Of a stretch of 64,000 nt of DNA, positions 44,650 through 56,864 are shown piece after piece. Within the stretch, counting starts at the first letter, position 1, and each line of letters begins with the position of its first letter. Position numbers and translations under genes: made by a program. The stretch comes from Diadema setosum (lineage: Eukaryota; Echinodermata; Echinoidea; Diadematoida; Diadematidae). The notes under the pieces were generated by a model. The model was not told the origin of the DNA. It did not search any database and saw only the letters and a program-made list of their open reading frames with translations. The DNA lies in NCBI RefSeq assembly GCF_964275005.1, contig NC_092701.1:6988715-7052714 (forward strand). Reading direction: 5' to 3'.

Positions 44650-46410
44650 GGATCGAGACGCAGTGATTCGCACGGTGTCTGGTCGGGCTAAGGCTGTGAT
44701 TATGGTTACTGTTGCACGAAGCTAGGTCAAGTTGTAGTATAAAATGTAGTAGAGTCAAGCCAGGGTGTCTAGAGTCCAGTAGGAATCCACAACTCACTTT
44801 ACGTGACGGATTGTATAGAAACGAGCAATCTGGTATGAGTATGCTACGTTGCTCCATTGTACAATGCGGTGTTTCGTGATGGATAGATGAGATAGATAAA
44901 CAATCTGATTATGGTTTCTGTGCTGTTGGTTTATTTTTTCAGTTTTATCTTAAATACTAAACAGCCAAACCTTTCAGAATCCACTTCAAATTTTTAATTG
45001 AACGGGGTATCAAAATCTGGGAAAAAAATCCTGCAGTTTCTTTTCGCGCATCTATCTTTCACCTCGTACGAAATCTTGTACTTGCACTTCTGACCGTAGC
45101 ACTGTTTGCGTATGTATACTTCAGCACAGCGCCTTGATATACATTGTATCGAACACTTAATTTTTTTTTTCTCCAATTTTAGTGGAGGTAAATGACATAT
45201 GGCTGTGCTGAAGTTAGAAGCCTAAAATAAGTTAGCCCCCTAAAACCCAGGATTGCCTCCAGTTTTATTAGAATTCAATGTAGGCCAAGCTTGTAAAATA
45301 ACGTGAAAACCCTTTTCCATCTCTCTCTGGCCTTGTCACTCTAAATTCTAAAAAAGTTATGAATTTTCACATAAAAAATTAATTATGCACATTCTCATGG
45401 GTGGACAGCGCGCAATACAGTCATTGGTTTGATCTGAATGTACACTTTGTATCTGTAAAAAGGCATGTTTTTCCCTTTTCCTCATCAGCTTGACCCAATC
45501 TTGCATTATTGTTTTAAGTGGTTGATTGAGGTTTGTTCCATTTTAGTTCTGTGTTGTATGTGTGTTTGTGTTTGTGTTTTTTTTTTTTTTTGTATTTGAA
45601 TGAAATAAGAATGAAAAACCAACGTCTTGGCTCCACATACATGACCTGCTATGTAGGTGAAAAAATGCTAAGAGCACAGAAGAGAGCCAGACAATCGCAC
45701 GAAAGAGACACCAAAAGAAAAGAAAGGAATAGAAAGGATGAGACTATAAAACCACAATCATAGCAAGTCTCAACAGGACCACTTGTGCAGTGTTTTGCAG
45801 TGTACTTACTGATTATGATAAGTGTGATTAGCTATCAATCATGAATCTCTCCTGTGCAGAGCGTGTCTCAGATTCTGAGCAGTCCATCCACACTCAACAG
45901 TGGGAGAAAGAAAAAAAATAGATCAGAGCATGATATTTTTAGAAGTCATTATGAGATCAGTACAATGGTGTACATGTGATTAGCTTTCCATAATTTACCC
46001 AGTTATACTTATAAATGGTTCCACGTCACTGTCTTCCTCAGTGGATAATTTCACTGTCACATCACCGCTGATTCTCCCCAGTCACATGACGTGATTGGCT
46101 GGTACACACTGGTCTGCATTTTTCATTGTCAGCAGCTGAAGTTCATGACATTGTTTTCCATCAAAAGGAATCCCCCATTTTGACAAAACCATAGTACGTT
46201 TGTCACGCTTGACTTAACTATGCACATGACGACAGTGCACCTTTGACCTCCAGATACCTGTGTACTTGCCACCAAACATGCTCCAGAATCTGTGAATAGT
46301 CTCACTGTACACTATGAATTCTTTTTTGAATGTGAGCATTACCCTGAAAAGGAACCTCATCAATCTTGACATTTTGCTGAGCATATTCTTACTGTGTCAA
46401 TGCTCCAAAA
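44650..46410. other. Unassigned, probably intronic
   Basis: This lies between the CpG-rich exon and the carrier coding exon. A T-run near 45578-45590 and scattered A-runs are present; I recognise no exon or bounded repeat. Confidence 0.4.
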
Positions 46411-46412
46411 TG

Positions 46413-46803
46413 TTAAAGGGATCGTACAGTTTTGGTTGAGACCTAATTTCAGGTTTCTAACATTTTTTTGGTGAGATAATGAGAAACCTTCCATGAAATA
46501 TGAAAGAGCATGTAATTTCACGAGGAATTCAACGTTTATTTGATGAAAATTGGTTTTGAAATGGCTGAGATATCGAAAAAAGAGCGATTCTGATAAAGTG
46601 TGGGACCCACATTTTATTTCGATCGCTTTGTTTTACTTTGTTTTTTGGTATTTCAGTCATTCCAAACCCGATTTTCATCAAATAAACTTTGAATTCTTCT
46701 TAAAATGGTATGCTCTGTACTATTTCAAAAGTGTTTTCTTGGTGTCACGCAAAAAGTTAAAAGCCCAATTCTCATCTCCACCAATACTGTACCATCCCTT
46801 TAA
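46413..46803. mobile_element. 391-bp fold-back MITE, second full-length member
   Basis: TTAAAGGGATCGTACAGTTT at the left mirrors TACTGTACCATCCCTTTAA at the right. The length equals that of 43829-44219 and the central GAAATGGCTGAGATATC and mirrored TATTTCAGTCATT blocks match. Confidence 0.85.
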
Positions 46804-47282
46804 TCTAGAGATGCACTTCTGCTACCAAATACCAGTTTGTGCTATTGGGATGTTTTCCTGTCGACATATTTATTTTTGTAAGCATGACTGTTGCTGTTAC
46901 CATGAATTAATGGTACCCCCTCCCCTCATTTTAAGGGGTTTTATGTGGATGAACACAAATGCAAGTTAAAGTAAACTAGTGCATGCACATAAGGCCTACA
47001 GTATATTTCTGCTTGGGGAAGAATTAAATGTGTGTGTGTCCAGCTTATACAGTACACTGTATAACATGTCCAGGTTCAGATGGTTGCAATGGTGTACTAA
47101 AAAGTGTATCGTGCATTTCAGTTACCCTCTTCAGCTTGCGCTTTGCTGATTGACTACCGGTAATTTTAAAAGATCTATCAAACTTTGATACAGTAGAATT
47201 ATATCGGTACATCGTGTATAAAATAAAGATGATTAAAAGTGCAGTTAAACCAATGTGCGTAAAATCAACACATTAATAAACT

Positions 47283-48130
47283 AGAAAAGCACTCTGAGAG
47301 CGCAGACCTCCGCCAAGCATGCAGCTCATTTCCACCACTTATCTTGTTCTTCCATAGAGATATCAGTGATTTCCACCCATGCATACTTACTTACAGCATT
47401 GTGTGCTGAAAAATTGCCCGATTTCCCAATATAGAAGCCCTTGTTACGTCATAAACCCTCAGCTGCGCGGCGCTCCTCGCCCTAGCAGAAACTAGGGCAC
47501 GCACTTCAGTGGGCGCATGCAAACCTCAAATACGCGCAGCCTGAACTCCCAAGTTCATTGACCCTACCTGCCAAAATATCAAAAATCCTTTATAAATTCC
47601 CCCCAAATTCTTGGATCACTACCAAAAGTTAATCGTTTGTTACTTGTGTCATTTTCAACCTTTCCTGCAAGTTTCATCCCAATCCGTTAACTACTTTTTG
47701 AGTTATTTTGCACACGGACAAACTAACTAACTAACTAACGAACAAACAAACTAACTAACTAACGAACAAACAAACCAATGGTAACGAAAACATAACCTCC
47801 TCCCTTGGCGGAGGTAACTAGAAGAGCACTCTGAGAGGGCAGACACCTGCGAAACAGCTCATTTCCTCCATACCCTTGATACACGCATGCTGAAAATCAG
47901 AAACCTGTTTCAGAGTCTACCTCATCTGCAGCTTACTGCACGCTGCACCTCAGTGCGCACGCAGTGGGCATGTTACATGTATGCACGCCTCAAATATGCA
48001 CGGCTTGAACTCTCGCATTTGTAGACCCTATAGATGTATTTGCCAATGATAATCCTTAAAAAGAATCTAAAAACAGTAGGCCTATCCTGGATCCAGAAAT
48101 GGTTATTCAGATCGCTACCAAAATAACTTG
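47283..48130 (+). mobile_element. ACCTCCGCC element with (AACT)n tract, plus partial tandem copy
   Basis: From 47283 the element opens AAGCACTCTGAGAGCGCAG and ACCTCCGCCAAGC. It carries an AACTAACT/AACGAACA tetranucleotide tract (about 47725-47775) and closes CCTTGGCGGAGGT at about 47814. From 47821 a second start (AGAGCACTCTGAGAGGGCAG) begins a partial copy. A reverse-oriented member is at 61950-62345. Confidence 0.75.
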
Positions 48131-49500
48131 AGCATCAACACTGTGGTTTTGGAAGGCAAAGTCCTGGCTAGTGCAGGACTTCAAAAACCACAATGCAGGA
48201 CCTAACATTGATGTTTGGACAAGAGGTAAAAGGAGCTGTGTGTAAAAGCTCCAGATGTAGATCTGTTATTGAAGGACACTGATTGACTATTCAAAAAAAT
48301 GCTGTGTTGCTAGTGTTATCAATGTAATAACCACACTGTTCTTGAACTCATCGCAAAGAGAGGTACAAGCATGTACTAGTACAGTTGTACCTGCACAGAA
48401 TTCAAGACTACTGCTGAACTATTGCCACAAGGACTTTGACCAACCTTCAGTGAACCTTCCTGCACATGATTGCACACATGGGTAACTTGCTCTCTGGAAT
48501 CGGTGGCGGGTCCCCTTGTGTTTGCCCAAAATCTTGCCCATAATCTTGCCCATGATCTTGTCAGTGTCAGTTGATTCACAGGATCCATGCAACATCAGAT
48601 CTGCCTGTTGCTTTCTGTGGCTTGTCTTGTCCTCTGAGTTACAGAATTGTACTTGCATTTATCTTGACTTCACATTGTGGCAGGTGAGGATCTTGCGGTA
48701 TATCCCCCCCCCCCCCCCATCCCTTCTGGTTGGTTGCTTCCGCCATGTGCTCTGTGTGACGATTTTTATCACCCATTTGATTGTCGGTGCATACATGATT
48801 TACTAGTGTACGTATCTTACTTCGAGAAGGGCACTAGACTTCATTGTATTGTAGGTGGCATGCAAGGGATACGAGTGTTTCATTACAAAAGAATATCAGC
48901 ATGCGTGTGATACTAGTACTGAATTGCTCATTCAGTGATAATAGATGATATTTTCCTTATCATTTGATCACAGATTTCCAGATATTTAAAAATCTAGGAC
49001 ATTTTAAACCACAGAACACGAACTTCATCAGGACTAGCAAACATCATTGACACAAAATATTTGGCTGCACGTGTAAAGTCTTATCTGATAATGGGTGTCT
49101 GTGGTCAAATACACTTTTTCTTTTATATTTTTTTAACTTTCATAATCTTGAGTTTGTGCGATATCTTTCCTTTCAAGATTATGAGTAAAGGGTGAGGGGA
49201 TAAAGTAATCAACTGTAGAGCTGTGTTCTAAAACTTGTTTCATTGATGATACAACCTTTTTTCAATAAACAATGATTATGAATTTGTCAATAATTTATGA
49301 ATCTCACCCATTTCATGTGCTGGACGTCCATATTAACTCTAAGAGTTATTGGTGGAGTTTCCCATCTGACATAGCCACCTATAGCAGTTTCAGAAGTACC
49401 TTGTCCAAACATGTAGAGACAGGACATATTGTTTTATAGTGGAAGGGGAGGGTTGCCGTATTCTTCTTTGCATCTTTTTGACTTACGGTCATCTCCTTTT
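48130..49500. other. Unassigned sequence before the carrier exon
   Basis: Short repeated TAATCTTGCCCA/TGATCTTG words near 48530-48560 and a C-run near 48705-48718. No exon is recognised. Confidence 0.4.
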
Positions 49501-49537
49501 CTCTGTCTCCCTGCCAGATCGCCATACAGCAGGCACT

Positions 49538-50353
49538 ATGAGCGATCAGTCGGCTCCCTTTCATATTGCGCTGGTGTCCGGTGCTATCGCAGGGATGTCG
49601 GTCGATGCATCTCTCTTTCCGATAGACACGATCAAAACTCGGCTCCAGAGCTCGCAGGGCTTTTGGAAGGCTGGTGGCTTCCGAGGTATTTACTCAGGCA
49701 TCTTGCCAGCATTTCTGGGCTCTGCGCCCACCGCCGCTATATTCTTCTCTACGTACGAGGGGGCAAAGTCTGCGGGTAGTAAGCTCTTTCCACGATGCCA
49801 CGACTCTTTCATTCACATGGGCGCAGCCTCAGCGGGTGAGGTCATGGCTTGCCTGGTTCGCGTACCTGTTGAAGTTGTCAAGCAGAGGGCGCAGGCTACG
49901 CGGCAGTGGAGTGTAGGCATCCTACGGCGGACGGTTGCCGAAGAAGGGATGAAAGGCCTATACAGGGGCTATTCCGTGACAGTGATGCGCGAGATTCCAT
50001 TCTCACTTGTGCAGTTTCCACTCTGGGAACTGGCCAAGAAATCCTGGGGTGCTTACCAGGGTAGGCCCACGGACGCTTGGCAGGGGGCTGTGTGTGGATC
50101 CCTTGCGGGGGGCGTGGCCGCGGCGGTCACCACGCCCCTGGATGTCGTGAAGACCAGGATCATGCTTGCGTCAAAGGGCAGCAATGTTGCTGTAGGAAAT
50201 GTGCCGCTCGTTGCCAGGGAGGTTCTACGAGAGAAAGGCTTAAGGGGGCTGTTTGCTGGAGTGACCCCTCGAGTGACCTTCATAGCCATTGGAGGGTTCA
50301 TATTCCTCGGAATGTATGAGAAGTCGAAACTTTTAATGCTACAAACACTATAG
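49538..50353 (+). CDS. SLC25A26: Mitochondrial S-adenosylmethionine carrier, copy A
   Basis: The 271-residue frame has the three repeats of the mitochondrial carrier family, each with its P-x-[DE]-x-x-[KR] signature: PIDTIKTRLQ (about residue 27), PVEVVKQRAQ (about 115) and PLDVVKTRI (about 208). SAM-carrier-specific stretches include GGFRGIYSGILPAFLGSAP, LYRGYSVTVMREIPFSLV and QFPLWELAKKSW, close to human SLC25A26. It would import SAM into mitochondria in exchange for S-adenosylhomocysteine at the inner membrane. The coding exon is unbroken. An acceptor CTCCCTGCCAG ends at 49517, 20 bases before ATG 49538, so the 5' UTR is spliced. That ATG matches copy B (MSDQ). A further in-frame Met upstream (49439) lies in the presumed intron. 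Confidence 0.92.
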   Translation: MSDQSAPFHIALVSGAIAGMSVDASLFPIDTIKTRLQSSQGFWKAGGFRGIYSGILPAFLGSAPTAAIFFSTYEGAKSAGSKLFPRCHDSFIHMGAASAGEVMACLVRVPVEVVKQRAQATRQWSVGILRRTVAEEGMKGLYRGYSVTVMREIPFSLVQFPLWELAKKSWGAYQGRPTDAWQGAVCGSLAGGVAAAVTTPLDVVKTRIMLASKGSNVAVGNVPLVAREVLREKGLRGLFAGVTPRVTFIAIGGFIFLGMYEKSKLLMLQTL

Positions 50354-51230
50354 CAGAACCCTTAGTTGTGAATCAAGTCAGTATAACTGAATACAAATCG
50401 TCCCACTCGAGGGTATACAGGGGTCGCACTTAACTTTTTTTTAAACTAGCCAGGCGGACTACTTAGAATCAATTTTAACACTGAAGCAATATTTTGGCTA
50501 GCCAGACGGACTAGTAACTTCAGAATTTTATGATTTTTAGCTAGTCCGACGTGATTTTGGTTGGCCAATGGCCAGCGGACCATCGCCAATTTCAAACCCT
50601 GGTATACCAATACTGAGTATTACACACTTACTCTATATACCTCACCATTGGCCTTTATGATGTCCTATTGGCCCTGGTGCCAATTTTATCTGATTTTTAT
50701 TTTTATTCTTTCTGTGATTTGTATGCATGCTCATTGTCTAGAGAATTGAGGAATGAACGTGAGCAATGATGCTCAGAGGTCTCCACCGGCGTGTGTGTTA
50801 TCTATTCTTGTGATCAATGTTTCTGCAGTGCTCAGTGTCTATGAAACCAAGTTTGTACCGCGTAATTAAGTGATCTCTATACAAACATTGTAGTTTTGTG
50901 CAATGAATATGACTTTTCCCGTCAGTGCCAACTATCAAAGATTGTTTTGGTGTTCTGTGTTGCTTGTGTTGTACAATGTATCATGTTTGTTTGTTTTTGT
51001 TTTGTTGTTGTTGTAATGTTTACATAAAGACAGTCTTTAAATATTTCATATGATGCCATTATATTCCTGCTATGTCCCTTTGTGAGTGATTATGGTCTTG
51101 TGCCGTTGTGTATTTTGGTTACATTGCAGATTTTGGATTTTGGATTGGATTTTTGACATCCTTGAAATGGTGATACATTAAAGAGAAAAAAAAATAGATT
51201 TTTATTCCTGTCTCAAATTTGCTCCTTTTT
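50354..51230. other. 3' UTR and spacer after copy A
   Basis: AT-rich sequence. 50430-50600 holds a small degenerate fold-back with repeated CTAGCCAG.CGGACTA words. No clear polyadenylation signal is singled out. Confidence 0.4.
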
Positions 51231-51690
51231 GTCGAGCCCACCGGAGGCGTGGGGAGACTAAGGGATCGCCTGCGGCGTCTGTCCGTCCGTCGTCCGTCCG
51301 TCATCCGTTCCGTCCGTCGTCTGTCCGTAACGCTACAAAAACTTGAATAACTCTCTACTGAGGATTTCAATTTTAATCAAACTTGTAGGAAAGAGTGGTT
51401 ATACAAAGTTACACATTTTACCAAACAGAAAGGGCACCTCAAGGTCAAAGGTCACAGGCAGAGGTCAATAAACTTTAGGGCCCAATGTTAAGTTTTAAGG
51501 GCGCGTTTCGATTGTGGCTCTTAACTTTTGATCCCTTTGTCCGTTTGTGACCAAACTTGGATGGTAAATGTCCCTTGGGGAGTTGAAGGTCACCACAAGG
51601 TCAAAGGTCATAGGCGGGTCAATGAACTTCTCGGAGTTTGAAAAATTAATTTCTTGTACGCGAATGGGCGAGACACAATTTGGCACTTGC
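51225..51690 (+). mobile_element. GTCC-tract element with AAGGTCAAAGGTCA blocks
   Basis: It starts near TCGAGCCCACCGGAGGCGTG, has a CCGTCCGTCGTCCGTCC tract (51278-51325) and two AAGGTCAAAGGTCA blocks (51441 and 51597). The design is like the CCTCCGCC elements at 3081 and 59668 but with a different terminal hairpin. Confidence 0.6.
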
Positions 51691-53220
51691 CTTGTTTTAT
51701 TTTGAGAATGGTATTTTGTGCAAATTTAATGAATGAAACCACTTTTACATCTAATCTCTCGTCAATAATGTTATGAGATATGCAGTGAAATTCAGTGTGC
51801 CAATTTTACCTGTTGAAGACGGGTTTAGACCAGTTCCAAGTATATACACTGTATGCGGGCAGGTGTCTATGGAAAATGTGTGTTGTATGAAATAGCTCAT
51901 CCCAGTGGGTTAATTAATGACAAGATGATAGTTTCTACACTAAATTTCCCCATGGATATAGGTAGAAACAAAAACATTCATCCACTGAGTTTTGCCATCA
52001 TGTCAGTATCCTACAATTTGAGAATTTGTATTTGTAGTGATCTTGTCTGGTAAGCGTACAGTACCGGGGACATGTCACATACACATGTATGTGTAATCAG
52101 GCATGAATTGATGTCCAGTAATTTTTGTCTCTTTGTCAAAAGTCCAAGTGTTTGCAATAATGTACACATACAGTATGTAGGTACAAATGTACATTGTGGA
52201 TTGAAGTACATGTAGTTGTCTATGCCATAAATAATAACACTTGCTAATTCTTAAAAGTACCAATCATTCTTTTTTTTTGTGTGTGAAATACATGTACAGT
52301 ATGGTGTAGGTAACAAAATTTCATTTCACCAGGAGAGCTAGTATTGGATTCTGCAATGTGCCTCCTGCTGGTTTCATCAACTGCTTTTGTCTAATATCTT
52401 ATCATCTTTTTTATTATCATTGTATTTTACCACTGTATTTTACCATTGTATTGCTGTCATTTTCACACATTTTCTTTGTACCCTTGGTAATAATGATTAT
52501 AATGATCAATGTCATTTACAAAAGATGTCATTTTCTTTTCTCCATGCCACCACCTATGGAGAGCATATTCAAGTAAAGTATGGGGAGAATTACATACACT
52601 GTATTGTACTGTCCAGTCAGATGTAGGTAAAGTGATGTACAACATACTTCTTGTGATGCCTTATATGGTATTAAATTCATATTTTATGTAAACAAAGAAA
52701 GAAAAAGAGCCAAAGCCGTGTAACTTTGCAACCATGTACTTCCAAAACATTAATTCAAATTGTGATGAATGTTTGCAAAGGCAAAGTAACAGATATGATG
52801 CCATGAATGATGACTTTGCAAAAAAAAATGTACTTCTATCTTTGCAACCATGTAAGACATAACTTCAGACTGTGGTAAAGAGTGATTCTGGTAGAAGGCC
52901 TGATGTCCTGGCATTATGTACAAAAATTGAAACACTGTCACCATGGTTACCACATCAAAAGCGATCACATGCTTTTATATGTGACTATATGCATCATAAA
53001 ACCAACAAAAAGTTGCACACACTGCTTTTGAGTGAGGATTCAAAATAGATGAAATGGGTCAACTTCATCAATATTGAGTTTTTCATATTTTCTGAAAGAG
53101 CAAGCCTTCATCTGCATCATGGTAAAGTTTTGGATCATGATACGAATAGGAAACTGTGTTTTAAGCAGTTTTCCAGAACATTTTTTTTTTTTTTTTTTTA
53201 AATAGAATAGTGTGATTAGG
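51690..53220. other. No gene recognised
   Basis: Unassigned spacer between the two carrier genes. A short dispersed repeat near 51812-51880 (CCTGTTGAAGACG, then GTGTCTATGGAAAATGTGTG) recurs at 61250-61305. Confidence 0.4.
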
Positions 53221-53226
53221 TATGTC

Positions 53227-53588
53227 TTAAGCCCGCCACACTGATCCGACTGGTCATACAACCTTAAGACTGGAAGTGTGACGTCACCAGTCTTGCCATT
53301 TTCCAGTTGTAAGACTGGGTCTTAGCACCAGTCATACACTGTAGAGATTTGATATATTTCCATGGCTGGTCGTGGGCCTTCAGCCAATCAAGATACAGTA
53401 AAATGCAAGCGCGCGTAGTTGGCACTGCGTGCACTTTGATTCTCATAGGTAAAATGTACTGAAGACAGAACAGTCATAAGCCTACTCGTAAGGTCAGGTC
53501 GTATAGTGTGAGTTGGCAGGTCGTACGACTGGGTGCTATGGTCTTGGGGTCGTATGGTCATAGGTTGTAAAGTGTGTGGCAGGCTTTA
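53227..53588. mobile_element. MITE with TTAAGCCCGCCACAC ends
   Basis: The left end TTAAGCCCGCCACAC mirrors the right end GTGTGTGGCAGGCTTTA. Subterminal CTGGTCATACAACC and GTCGTATGGTCATAGG also pair. 362 bp, non-coding. Confidence 0.75.
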
Positions 53589-53589
53589 G

Positions 53590-54440
53590 AGTTCCCCTTT
53601 TCATTTCTCAAAAGCCCTGCAAACACTCTTACCTTTCAACTGTAATAACTTTTGGAAGGATAATGGTACTGCTTTGAAAGATGGTATCAGCCATGGATAG
53701 AATGCATTAATAGAGCATGATCAATTTCAGCCTAATCTGATAATTCCTTCATGGTTAATGCTACGGAGTAAAAATTCCTATTTTTTGTCCCATTCATTAC
53801 ACAGCTAGCACGGCATGGTAAGATTGAGCGCTTCAATGGACCCTGCACTTTAAGAGCCTCTTTTCTCAGTAAACACTTTTCCACAGTATTTGCATTCTTT
53901 TCAATATTTAGATGGGTCAGGAGAGTCCATTTGAATGGAGCTATACATCATTTTAAGGCTTAGAGTCTGCTCTTTCAGAATCTGTCCTTCACTGAAAATC
54001 CATGTCTGGCAACTTTTTGTTGGTTTTGTGGTGCAGGGTCACATATTGAGGCTTGTACAAATTGTATACTTATAGAGTCTTGTCAGGAGGGAGAGAGAGC
54101 CTTTCTAAGGACTATTGAAAGCTTTGAGCATCTTTTAAAGATTGGGGTGAATATTCTGTCCTTGCGCAACATTGTGGTGTTGATTAAACTCATTGGCGGC
54201 AGTGCGGTATTGCATAATATCACTTGCTTATTTGTAGTCCTTCCTGTTACATTTTAAAAGCCTTTCTTGTGTCATATTTAAGCTTTTCTTGTGCCATATA
54301 TTGGGAGCATTGGTGAAGAGTTTGCTTTTTCCCTGTACAGTGCGCCAATGTATTTAAAGTTGTTTGCTGCCTGCACTACCGACGAGCTAATGAAAACACA
54401 CAAACTGTGTGATCCAGGCCTTGTATGGCTTTATTCATGT

Positions 54441-54494
<54 letters not shown>

Positions 54495-54850
54495 ATGTGT
54501 GTGGTACAGGAGCCGTGTTTGCAGTCACATCCAAGCCGTTAGACATTGTCCCTCCGCAGCCCACATGTCTCCATGATTGATTCCACAGGAGGTGTGCTGA
54601 AAAAATAGATACCAAACTCTTATGTCCTGATAAGAATATCTCCTTGATTTGAGAATTTGTCATTGCGATTCACGTTGTATGCAGTTATCTTCTTGGTGGC
54701 TCTTTGGACTCTCCTTGATATTAATATGCAGTTTTAGTAGATGGAGTTTTGGAGGGAATTTGTTCTGAAAGTGAGGCAAGGTTGATCAGCATCATATTCA
54801 CTCAGACTCTTGTTATGAGATCAGGCTGACTACTGTCCATCATCTCCCCT
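53590..54850. other. Spacer with a (GT)n microsatellite
   Basis: GT repeat with a CGCGCG interruption at about 54439-54505. No exon is recognised, although a 5' UTR exon of copy B could lie here. Confidence 0.5.
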
Positions 54851-54871
54851 TTCTCCTAGATATGTTGAGCA

Positions 54872-55687
54872 ATGAGTGATCAGATCCCATCCCTTCCCCA
54901 AGCCGTGCTGGCTGGGGGCACTGCAGGAGCCGTTGTGGATGCTTCCCTCCACCCGATCGACACCATCAAGACTCGTCTGCAGAGCCCTCAGGGTCTCTGG
55001 AAGTCCGGAGGATTCCGCGGCTCCCTCTCGGGCATCCTTCCAGTCCTCCTGGTGACGGTGCCCAACTCGGCCATCTTCTTTGGTGTTTACGAGACGTCCA
55101 AAGCTTTTGGGGCTTCCCGTCTTCCGGTGGAGTTTGAACCCGCTGTGCTGATGTTGGGCGCAACCTCAGGGGAGCTCACGTCGCTCCTTGTGCGTGTACC
55201 TGCTGAGGTGGTCAAGCAGCGTGCTCAAGCCTCTCGGAGGCCCAGTCAGGTTATTCTCCGTGAAGCCATAAAGAGACACGGCCTCCTTGGACTCTATCGA
55301 GGATTTGCCAGCACAGTCCTCCGCGATGCTCCGTACGCCTTCCTCCAGTATCCCCTGTGGGACCTCAGCAAGAAAGTATGGTCCTCATACCAGGGACGAC
55401 CTGTGGATGCTTGGCAGTCGGGGATTTGCGGGGCGATCGCTGGAGGAACAGCGGCAGTCGTGACCTGTCCCTGTGATGTCGTCAAAACCCGTATCATGCT
55501 AGGGGGGCAGGGGACTAGCAGCAAGGTGGATCGCATCCCAGATGTCTTCAGAGCTGTATGGCAGGAGCGCGGCATTAGGGGCCTGTTTGCTGGTGTTGTT
55601 CCTCGTGTCATCTGGATTGCAGTCGGTGGCGCATACTACCTCGGGCTTTATGAGAAACTGAAGATAGAAATCATGCAATATCGATGA
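54872..55687 (+). CDS. SLC25A26: Mitochondrial S-adenosylmethionine carrier, copy B
   Basis: A 271-residue frame, same length and order as copy A, about 60 percent similar by eye. Signatures are PIDTIKTRLQ, PAEVVKQRAQ and PCDVVKTRI; the third has Cys where copy A has Leu. It keeps GLYRGFASTVLRDAPYAF and QYPLWDLSKKVW. An acceptor TTTCTCCTAG ends at 54859, twelve bases before ATG 54872, again a spliced 5' UTR with an intronless coding region. A short upstream ATG (54862) out of frame lies in this leader. Copies A and B are tandem, same strand, 4.5 kb apart. Either could carry SAM; divergence suggests they are not recent twins. Confidence 0.9.
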   Translation: MSDQIPSLPQAVLAGGTAGAVVDASLHPIDTIKTRLQSPQGLWKSGGFRGSLSGILPVLLVTVPNSAIFFGVYETSKAFGASRLPVEFEPAVLMLGATSGELTSLLVRVPAEVVKQRAQASRRPSQVILREAIKRHGLLGLYRGFASTVLRDAPYAFLQYPLWDLSKKVWSSYQGRPVDAWQSGICGAIAGGTAAVVTCPCDVVKTRIMLGGQGTSSKVDRIPDVFRAVWQERGIRGLFAGVVPRVIWIAVGGAYYLGLYEKLKIEIMQYR

Positions 55688-55689
55688 AC

Positions 55690-56860
55690 CTCACCGAACC
55701 TTTGTCACTTGGTTTGATGCTAAGCATATTTTTTTATATTCCATACTAGAGAAGTGTGCTTCTGATAATCATTCAGTCCAATCATGACTTTGCATCATTG
55801 TACTTCATGAATTTTAAATCAAATCAGTCAACTCAAAGCAATGAATCATGCTCAATTTTTGTGTTACATTTGGGAGTGCTGGGCTGTATTCAACAAGGCC
55901 GCCAAATGTTATTGGTAACAGATTTTGCAGACTTACTCTAAACAGAAGTGTACATAAGACTAACATGCTTCATGGAAATTAGATATTATATAACTGACAT
56001 TGTGTGACCTGAATGTATTTCCAATATGAACCAAAAGCTTGAATCTCAATGCACTTAAGGGTTCATTTTCTTGAAGCCAGTCAGTATATATATTTTTTTT
56101 TTCTCAGGGTTAAATTATCCTTAAATCTGGCAGTGAGCGAGGAAGAAGAAACCAAAAATTGAACCATTCAATCTCTGTTTCGTAATTTTGAACCTCTCTG
56201 TATGTAAAGATCTAAAGCTATTACTCCATTGCAATTGTCTTTCAAAAAAAAATGCTTGTAGGAGACAGATCTTTGTACCCTGGCAGCAGCCACGCTGTGA
56301 ATTCTGAGATGATATTCACACAGACTACATTTTGTAGGTGACCATCAGGTTGCCTTGAATTAGTGGTGTCAATTGGTTTGAACTCTCTGATTGGGAAAAT
56401 TGGGCAAGTGTGAACTCAGCCAGAAAGTGCTCTTGGCTTTACATTTAATTACAATGCCATTTGAAAATCAAATGACAGACACATGTATGGGAAGTTGGAC
56501 CACACGGAGGTCAGCTTTAGCACTGTTTAGATGCCTTTGTGCCACTGTGGCATAGTTGTGTAGATATCTCACTCTTTCATGCACCAATGCCTATTGTACA
56601 ATGTAGTTCTTTGAGGGCTATTCACACTGGCAGTGATATTACGGTGAGAATTGCTTGGCGTCCGCGCCAAAGACCACCCAAGACATCACCAAGCCCCCAT
56701 GTCAGCAAAGATGCTAAGAAAGCAATTCTTGTTAGAGTAGCAACTGCTTGTAGCAACAGCCAATCAGGAAGCTGGATTCTTGTTGTTACCATGACACTTG
56801 CCATTCTAGCAGGTGTTGCTACATGTATGATAACACTTTGTTTGTGTGTGTGTGAAATGG
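55690..56860. other. 3' UTR and spacer after copy B
   Basis: No further gene is seen. 56600-56850 contains paired GTGATATTACGGTGA-like and CATGACACTTGCC-like words suggestive of another worn fold-back, but the borders are unclear. Confidence 0.4.
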
Positions 56861-56864
56861 AACC

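Noticed and set aside
48376-48660. Open frame with MGKIMGKILGK repeat
   Set aside because: It comes from a short CATAATCTTGCC tandem repeat; no other coding evidence.
53000-53620. Clustered sites resembling a small gene
   Set aside because: The sequence is a MITE with TTAAGCCCGCCACAC ends; no coding signal.
54376-54663. Open frame with Thr-His repeats
   Set aside because: It is translation of the GT microsatellite.
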